Positions 52,424 to 57,205 of a stretch of 57,205 nt of DNA are shown piece by piece. The notes beneath the pieces are model-generated. The model worked only from the letters and a program-made list of their open reading frames with translations. It ran no database searches and was not told the origin of the DNA. Within the stretch, counting starts at the first letter, position 1. Each line of letters starts with the position of its first letter. The position numbers were made by a program, and so were the translations under genes. The stretch is from positions 1-57,205 of the forward strand of contig JAOBWH010000044.1 of the NCBI GenBank assembly GCA_025463265.1, read 5' to 3'. Origin of the DNA: Ilumatobacteraceae bacterium. Lineage in GTDB: Bacteria; Actinomycetota; Acidimicrobiia; Acidimicrobiales; Iamiaceae.

Positions 52424-54949
52424 ATGAGCAGCGACGTGCGGAGCTTCGAGGACATCGACCGGACCCAGGTCCCGGCGGTCGGCGGCAAGGGGGCGAACCT
52501 CGGCGAGCTGGCCCGGATGGCCGGCATGGACGGGGTCGTGGTGCCGTCCGGCTTCTGCATCACCACCGACGTGTTCGAGCAGGTGCTGGCGGCCGCTGGT
52601 GTCGAGCGGCTGCTCGGCGAGCTGGCGGCGGTCTCGGTCGATGACCGTCCGGCGATCGCGGCCCGCAGTGCCGAGGTGCGGACCGCCATCGGGGCCGTGC
52701 CCGTCCCCGACGACGTCGCCGCCGAGGTGGCGGTGGCGCTGGACCGCCTCGGCTCCGAACAGCCGGTCGCCGTCCGGTCGAGCGCCACGGCCGAGGACCT
52801 GCCGACCGCGTCGTTCGCCGGCCAGCACGACAGCTTCCTCGGGGTGGCGGGCCTCGACGCAGTGCTGGCCCACGTGCGGCGGTGCTGGGCCTCGCTGTTC
52901 ACCGACCGAGCCGTCGCCTATCGGATGCGCAACGGGATCGACCACCGCCAGGTCCGCATGGGGGTGGTGGTGCAGACCATGGCCGATCCCATCGCTTCGG
53001 GCGTGATGTTCACCGCCCACCCGGTGAACGGGGATCGGACGGTGGTGTCGATCGACGCCGTGCTCGGGCTCGGCGAGGCGCTGGTGTCGGGTCAGGTGGA
53101 CCCGGAGGCTGTGGCGGTGCGCGACGGGCGGGTGGTGAGCCGGAGCCCGGGGTCCGAGGCCCTGACCGAGCGCCAGGCCGTCGATCTTGCCGCGCTCGGC
53201 CGCCGCATCGAGGCTCACTTCGGGTCACCGCAGGACATCGAGTGGTGCCGGGAGGCCGACGGGTTCGTGATGGTGCAGAGCCGCCCGATCACGACCCTGT
53301 TCCCGATCCCGACCAACGCCGGCGACGGGGTCAACCACGTCTACGTCTCCGTCGGCCACCAGCAGATGATGACCGACCCGCTCCGCCCGTTCGGCCTCTC
53401 GTTCCACCAGCGCATCGCCGGACGGCCGATGTTCGAGGCGGGCGGGCGGCTCTTCGTCGACGTGACCATGGCGCTGGCGTCGCCGACCACTCAGGCCGGC
53501 ATCCTCGACGCGCTGGGCACGTCGGATCCGCTGATCGGCGGCGCCCTCCAGGCCATCGTCGACCGCGAGGGCTTCCTCCCGCCGCCCCCCGCCGACACCT
53601 CTGGCGGCGCGCCCGTCGTCCGCGACGTCCCGCTGCTGCCCGCCGACCCGGCGGCTGTCGCCGCGCTCATCGCACGCAGCGAGGCGTCGGTCGCCCGGCT
53701 GACCCACGACATCGCCGGCAAGGAGGGCTCCGAGCTGCTCGACTTCATCGAGGGCGACATCGTCGAGCTCAAGGCGATCCTCACCCACCCCGACAGCCGA
53801 CCGGTGCTCTTCTCCGGCTTCGGTGCGGCGCTCTGGCTGAACGACCACATGCTCGAGTGGTTCGGGGAGCGCAACGTCATCGATGTCCTGTCCCGCTCGG
53901 CGCCGGGCAACGTCACCGCCGAGATGGGCCTCGCCCTCCTCGACGTGGCCGACGTGATCCGACCGCTCCCCGAGGTCGTGGCGTTCCTGCGAACGGTCGA
54001 CAGCGACGGCTTCCTCGACGACCTGGCTGCCCTGCCGGGCGGCGAGGAGGCGCGTGAGGCGATCGAGGGGTTCCTCGATCGGTACGGCATGCGGTGCATC
54101 GGCGAGATCGACATCACCCAGCCCCGCTGGAGCGAGCAGCCGACCGCGCTGGTCCCGGTGATCCTGGCCGACGTGGACGGGTTCGACGCCGGCGAGGCCG
54201 AGCGCCGCTTCGAGCGCGGCCGGCTGACGGCCGAGACCAAGGCCGCCGAGATCCTCGATCGGGTGCGGGCGCTGCCCGATGGCGAGGCGAAGGCGATCGA
54301 GGCGGAGGCGATGATCGCCCGGGTCCGCGCGTTCGCCGGGTACCGGGAGTACCCCAAGTACGGCTACATCTCCCGGTTCGGGATCTACAAGCAGGCGCTC
54401 GTGGCCGAAGCCGACCGCCTCGTCGCCGCCGGGGTGCTGCGCGAGCGCGACGACGCCTGGTTCCTGCGCTTCGAGGAGCTGCAGGAGGTGGTGCGCGCCG
54501 GCGCCGCCGACCTGATGCTCATCGACGAGCGGAAGGCGGCCCACGAGGCGAACCGGTCGCTGACGCCGCCCCGGGTGCTCACCTCCGACGGCGAGGTCGT
54601 GGCCGCGTCCTACGGCCGGGACGCTCCGGAGGGCGCGCTGATCGGGCTGCCCGTGTCGGCCGGCGTCGTCGAGGGACGAGCCCGCGTGATCCACACCATG
54701 GCCGAGGCCGACATCGGGCCCGGCGACATCCTCGTCACCACTGGCACCGATCCGAGCTGGTCGCCCGTGTTCGTGGCGATCGCCGGCCTGGTCACCGAGG
54801 TCGGTGGCCTCATGACCCACGGCGCCGTCATCGCCCGCGAGTACGGCCTCCCCGCCGTCGTCGGCGTCGAGCGGGCCACCGAGCTGATCCGCGACGGCCA
54901 GCACATCCGCGTCGACGCCACCGACGGCACCATCGAGCTCCTCGACTGA
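52424..54949 (+). CDS. rph: Rifampicin phosphotransferase (rifamycin-inactivating)
   Basis: 841-residue dikinase-type enzyme that phosphorylates rifamycins using ATP (to AMP and Pi). Three parts: N-terminal ATP-grasp-like PPDK domain (VGGKGANLGELARM, VAVRSSATAEDLPTASFAGQHDSFLGV, MGVVVQTM), a central rifamycin-binding domain (about 325-750) and the swivelling phospho-His domain with His799 in GGLMTHGAVIAREYGLPAVVG. Length and domain order fit RPH rather than PEP synthase. The ATG follows GAAGGGGATCC. Expression is probably rifamycin-inducible through the RAE-like element. Confidence 0.88.
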   Translation: MSSDVRSFEDIDRTQVPAVGGKGANLGELARMAGMDGVVVPSGFCITTDVFEQVLAAAGVERLLGELAAVSVDDRPAIAARSAEVRTAIGAVPVPDDVAAEVAVALDRLGSEQPVAVRSSATAEDLPTASFAGQHDSFLGVAGLDAVLAHVRRCWASLFTDRAVAYRMRNGIDHRQVRMGVVVQTMADPIASGVMFTAHPVNGDRTVVSIDAVLGLGEALVSGQVDPEAVAVRDGRVVSRSPGSEALTERQAVDLAALGRRIEAHFGSPQDIEWCREADGFVMVQSRPITTLFPIPTNAGDGVNHVYVSVGHQQMMTDPLRPFGLSFHQRIAGRPMFEAGGRLFVDVTMALASPTTQAGILDALGTSDPLIGGALQAIVDREGFLPPPPADTSGGAPVVRDVPLLPADPAAVAALIARSEASVARLTHDIAGKEGSELLDFIEGDIVELKAILTHPDSRPVLFSGFGAALWLNDHMLEWFGERNVIDVLSRSAPGNVTAEMGLALLDVADVIRPLPEVVAFLRTVDSDGFLDDLAALPGGEEAREAIEGFLDRYGMRCIGEIDITQPRWSEQPTALVPVILADVDGFDAGEAERRFERGRLTAETKAAEILDRVRALPDGEAKAIEAEAMIARVRAFAGYREYPKYGYISRFGIYKQALVAEADRLVAAGVLRERDDAWFLRFEELQEVVRAGAADLMLIDERKAAHEANRSLTPPRVLTSDGEVVAASYGRDAPEGALIGLPVSAGVVEGRARVIHTMAEADIGPGDILVTTGTDPSWSPVFVAIAGLVTEVGGLMTHGAVIAREYGLPAVVGVERATELIRDGQHIRVDATDGTIELLD

Positions 54950-55053
54950 TCCCGGAGCCTCCGCGCCAGGGTGGTGGGGCTGCGGTCTGACAGGTTCGTG
55001 ACCTGCGGCGAACCAGGTGCGTTCAGGCGCGGAAGCGGCCGACCGGCACCGCC

Positions 55054-55059
55054 TAGGGT
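55054..55059 (+). promoter_or_regulatory. -10 box upstream of DUF808 gene
   Basis: TAGGGT, 57 nt before the DUF808 start codon; unlike most others here this unit has a leader with a Shine-Dalgarno-like GGAAGGA near the ATG. Confidence 0.35.
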
Positions 55060-55116
55060 CGACCGATCCGGCGCACGGACGCCGGGCCGACGACGACGAA
55101 CTCGGAAGGACGTGGC

Positions 55117-56076
55117 ATGGCTGGGGGTCTGGTCGGGTTGCTCGACGATGTGGCGGCGCTGGCCAAGCTGGCGGCCGCCTCGGTCGACGACGTCGGCGCG
55201 GCCGCGGGCAAGGCGAGCGTCAAGGCCGCCGGTGTCGTGGTGGACGACGCCGCCGTCACGCCGGCCTACGTGCGGGGCCTGGCGGCCGATCGCGAGCTGC
55301 CCATCATCAAGAAGATCGCCGTCGGATCGCTGCGCAACAAGCTGCTCTTCATCCTCCCGGTGGCGCTGCTGCTGAGCGAGGTCGCCCCGACCCTGGTCGA
55401 GGTCATCTTGATGTTCGGTGGGTGCTTCCTCGCCTACGAGGGGGCCCACAAAGTCATCCACGCCCTCAAGCACGACGATCACGATCACGACGAGCCGGCG
55501 GTGGAGACCGGACCCGACGCCGAGGCCACCACCATCTCGGGTGCCATCCGCACCGACTTCATCTTGTCCGCCGAGATCATGGTGATCTCGCTCAAGGAGG
55601 TCATCGAGGAGCCCGTCGTGTCCCGGGCGGTGATCCTGGCGCTCGTCGGCGTGCTCATCACCGTGGTCGTCTACGGCGTGGTGGCGCTCATCGTGAAGAT
55701 GGACGACATCGGCCTGAAGCTGGCCGAGCGGGACTCGGCGAGCGCCCAGCGGACCGGCCACCTGCTGGTCGCGGGCATGCCGAAGCTGCTGGCGTGGCTG
55801 TCGGTCATCGGCACTGCGGCGATGCTCTGGGTCGGCGGCCACATCATCCTCGTGGGCTTCGACGAGCTCGGCTGGTCGTGGCCGTACCACCTCGTCCACG
55901 ACCTCGAGCACCAGGTCCACGAGTGGCCCCTGCACGGCGTCTTCAGCTGGATCATCAACACGCTGTGCTCGGCCGTGGTCGGCTTCGCCATCGGCGCGGT
56001 CATCGCCACCATCGTCGACCGCCTCCCGAAACGGGGATCCGAGACCCAGGCCGCCGAGGCCGCCCCCGCCGGCTGA
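55117..56076 (+). CDS. DUF808-family membrane protein (YedI-like)
   Basis: 319 residues with the conserved DUF808 opening GGLVGLLDDVAALAKLAAAS and VVDDAAVTPAYVRG, followed by about six membrane helices, LMFGGCFLAYEGAHKV, a His/Asp-rich cytoplasmic stretch (HDDHDHDEP), and IRTDFILSAEIMVISL. GGAAGGA precedes the ATG. Family members are inner-membrane proteins of unknown function. Confidence 0.93.
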   Translation: MAGGLVGLLDDVAALAKLAAASVDDVGAAAGKASVKAAGVVVDDAAVTPAYVRGLAADRELPIIKKIAVGSLRNKLLFILPVALLLSEVAPTLVEVILMFGGCFLAYEGAHKVIHALKHDDHDHDEPAVETGPDAEATTISGAIRTDFILSAEIMVISLKEVIEEPVVSRAVILALVGVLITVVVYGVVALIVKMDDIGLKLAERDSASAQRTGHLLVAGMPKLLAWLSVIGTAAMLWVGGHIILVGFDELGWSWPYHLVHDLEHQVHEWPLHGVFSWIINTLCSAVVGFAIGAVIATIVDRLPKRGSETQAAEAAPAG

Positions 56077-56096
56077 ACGGTTCGTAGACTCGCCGC

Positions 56097-56540
56097 GTGG
56101 CGTCCGAACCCGGGTCCGAGCAGCGGTTGGCCGACCTGGCGTGGCTGCGCCGCGTCAAGGACCGCATCGACCGGGACTTCGCCCAGCCCCTCGACGTGGA
56201 GGCCCTCGCCGCCGGCGCCCACATGTCGGCGGGGCACCTCAGCCGCGAGTTCAAGAAGGCGTACGGCGAGCCGCCCTACGCCTACCTGATGACCCGACGC
56301 ATCGAGCGGGCGATGACCATGTTGCGGCGCGGCGACATGACCATCACCGACGTGTGCTTCGCGGTCGGGTTCTCGTCGCTGGGCACCTTCAGCACCCGCT
56401 TCACCGAGCTGGTCGGCGTGTCGCCCAGCACCTACAGGTCCGAGGCCGCCGATGCCACGGTGGGCATCCCGTCGTGCGTGGCCAAGCAGTTCACGCGACC
56501 GATCAGGAATCGAGAAGCGACGGTCCCGGCGCGTCCGTAG
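56097..56540 (+). CDS. AraC-family transcriptional regulator (DNA-binding domain only)
   Basis: 147 residues consisting of the AraC/XylS double HTH domain: LAWLRRVKDRIDRDFAQPLDVEALAAGAHMSAGHLSREFKKAYGEPPYAYLMTRRIERA and MTITDVCFAVGFSSLGTFSTRFTELVGVSPSTYR. No sensory domain. TAGACT (56085-56090) is 6 nt before the GTG. It is followed after 10 nt by a VOC gene and then a UvrA-like gene, an arrangement seen in other actinobacteria. Confidence 0.92.
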   Translation: MASEPGSEQRLADLAWLRRVKDRIDRDFAQPLDVEALAAGAHMSAGHLSREFKKAYGEPPYAYLMTRRIERAMTMLRRGDMTITDVCFAVGFSSLGTFSTRFTELVGVSPSTYRSEAADATVGIPSCVAKQFTRPIRNREATVPARP

Positions 56541-56550
56541 GTTGACGCCC

Positions 56551-56961
56551 ATGGACATCACCATTCACTCGACCTTCCTCCCGCACAACGATGCGGAGGC
56601 CGCGATCGGCTTCTACCGCGACGTCCTGGGCTTCGAGGTGCGCAACGACGTCGGCTACCAGGACATGCGCTGGATCACCGTGGGCCCGGTCGGCCAGCCG
56701 GCGATCAACATCGTCCTGAGCCCGCCCGCCGTCGACCCTGGCGTCACCGAGGAGGAGCGCGCCACCATCGTGGAGATGATGGCGAAGGGCACCTACGGGA
56801 TGCTCGTGCTGGCGTCCGAGGACCTCGACGGCGACTTCGCCAAGATCGCCGAGCACGGCGTCGAGATCGTGGAGGAGCCCACCGAGCAGCCCTACGGGGC
56901 GCGCGACTGCTCCCTCCGCGATCCGGCCGGGAACATGATCAAGATCCAACAGACCCGCTGA
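56551..56961 (+). CDS. VOC-superfamily protein
   Basis: 136 residues of the glyoxalase/bleomycin-resistance fold: STFLPHNDAEAAIGFYRDVLGFEVRNDVGY and GVEIVEEPTEQPYGARDCSLRDPAGNMIKIQQ with the C-terminal DPAGN signature. TAGGTT (56538-56543) lies 7 nt before the ATG, although the gene starts only 10 nt after araC, so it may have its own promoter inside araC. Commonly paired with AraC-type regulators; substrate unknown. Confidence 0.92.
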   Translation: MDITIHSTFLPHNDAEAAIGFYRDVLGFEVRNDVGYQDMRWITVGPVGQPAINIVLSPPAVDPGVTEEERATIVEMMAKGTYGMLVLASEDLDGDFAKIAEHGVEIVEEPTEQPYGARDCSLRDPAGNMIKIQQTR

Positions 56962-56989
56962 CGCCGCCCTCCCGGGCGACGCCGGCGTC
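56960..56989 (+). terminator. Possible hairpin after VOC gene
   Basis: GACGCCG (56960-56966) and CGGCGTC (56983-56989) are reverse complements, enclosing a GC-rich loop. Begins at the VOC stop codon. Weak terminator candidate, no U-run. Confidence 0.3.
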
Positions 56990-57089
56990 TGACCACCCTC
57001 GGGCGCCCGTCTCCGCCATCGGGTAGACACACCCGTCCACGCCGCCGCCCGACCGCCTCGACCTCGTCCACGAAGCAGGAGCCACCCCC

Positions 57090-57205
57090 ATGGCCACGAA
57101 GAAGGGTGCCCGTGCGGTTCCTGCCGCCGCCGACCGCCACGATGTGATCCGCGTGATCGGGGCACGGGTGAACAACCTGCAGGACATCAACGTCGACATC
57201 CCGAA
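57090..57205 (+). CDS. UvrA-like ABC ATPase, N-terminal part only
   Basis: The gene runs off the window end after 38 residues: MATKKGARAVPAAADRHDVI then RVIGARVNNLQDINVDIP. The stretch IRVxGARxNNLxxIxVxIP is the start of UvrA and of the UvrA-like drug-resistance ABC proteins. AGCAGGAG lies about 10 nt before the ATG. Following an AraC-VOC pair, a UvrA-like (class II) protein rather than the housekeeping UvrA is more likely, but the visible part cannot decide. Confidence 0.75.
   Translation, partial: MATKKGARAVPAAADRHDVIRVIGARVNNLQDINVDIP

Noticed and set aside
52424-54949. Annotation as phosphoenolpyruvate synthase
   Set aside because: It lacks the C-terminal PEP/pyruvate-binding domain after the phospho-His domain; the order ATP domain, middle domain, terminal His domain and the RAE-like site fit rifampicin phosphotransferase.

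Overview
The window is very GC-rich, gene-dense DNA from a free-living high-GC actinobacterium. A SenX3/RegX3-type phosphate regulon, a DivIVA-domain protein, a UPF0182 giant membrane protein, an actinobacterial zincin (DUF2342), a PhrB-type Fe-S photolyase and a mesaconyl-CoA-hydratase-like MaoC protein fit this. An Acidimicrobiia-like member (Iamia/Ilumatobacter relatives) is my best guess, but it is inference from family content only. Start codons are often GTG, operon genes overlap by 4 nt (ATGA/GTGA), and many transcription units show a TANNNT -10 box only 6-8 nt before the start codon, which suggests widespread leaderless mRNAs.

Layout. 1-6088: phosphate uptake and signalling (pstC-pstA-pstB, two tandem phoU, a senX3-like kinase without membrane segments, regX3-like regulator). 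6170-13445: MFS transporter, degenerate zincin, epimerase with a C-terminal anchor, an HtrA-like protein without a catalytic triad, moaE, a small membrane protein and an orphan mreB. 13446-18637: a branched-chain amino acid type (Liv) ABC transporter operon behind a KstR-like operator. 18627-22487 (minus): biotin genes bioA-bioF-bioD and a HEAT-repeat protein. 22502-29660: TetR, PDZ-Lon protease, a DivIVA protein with an EP repeat and a phage-MuF-like C-terminus, UPF0182. 29713-29789: initiator tRNA-Met.

29957-36979: MarR with a palindromic operator, a molybdopterin oxidoreductase that has lost its Fe-S cysteines plus its small partner, a patch of small and broken genes, an SDR, and an hsp20-hspR-like heat-shock unit. 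37067-41321: a CrtQ/CrtO-like pair (carotenoid glycosylation and acylation), YihY, and an Fe-S photolyase, plausibly a light-stress group. 41387-45131: an SAP-tailed protein, HxlR with an oxidoreductase, and an ArsR-SRPBCC-RibD operon.

45244-47691 is the most unusual part: a 68-residue peptide with six GGDTDGTD repeats, directly overlapping a JmjC-type cupin oxygenase gene, itself overlapping a sucrase/ferredoxin-like gene. This looks like a compact ribosomally made, post-translationally modified peptide (RiPP) locus. 47688-50271: VanR/VanS-like two-component system divergent from a VanY-like carboxypeptidase. 50305-57205: GNAT, MaoC, a winged-helix protein, rifampicin phosphotransferase behind a rifamycin-associated-element-like palindrome, DUF808, and an AraC-VOC-UvrA-like run cut by the window end.
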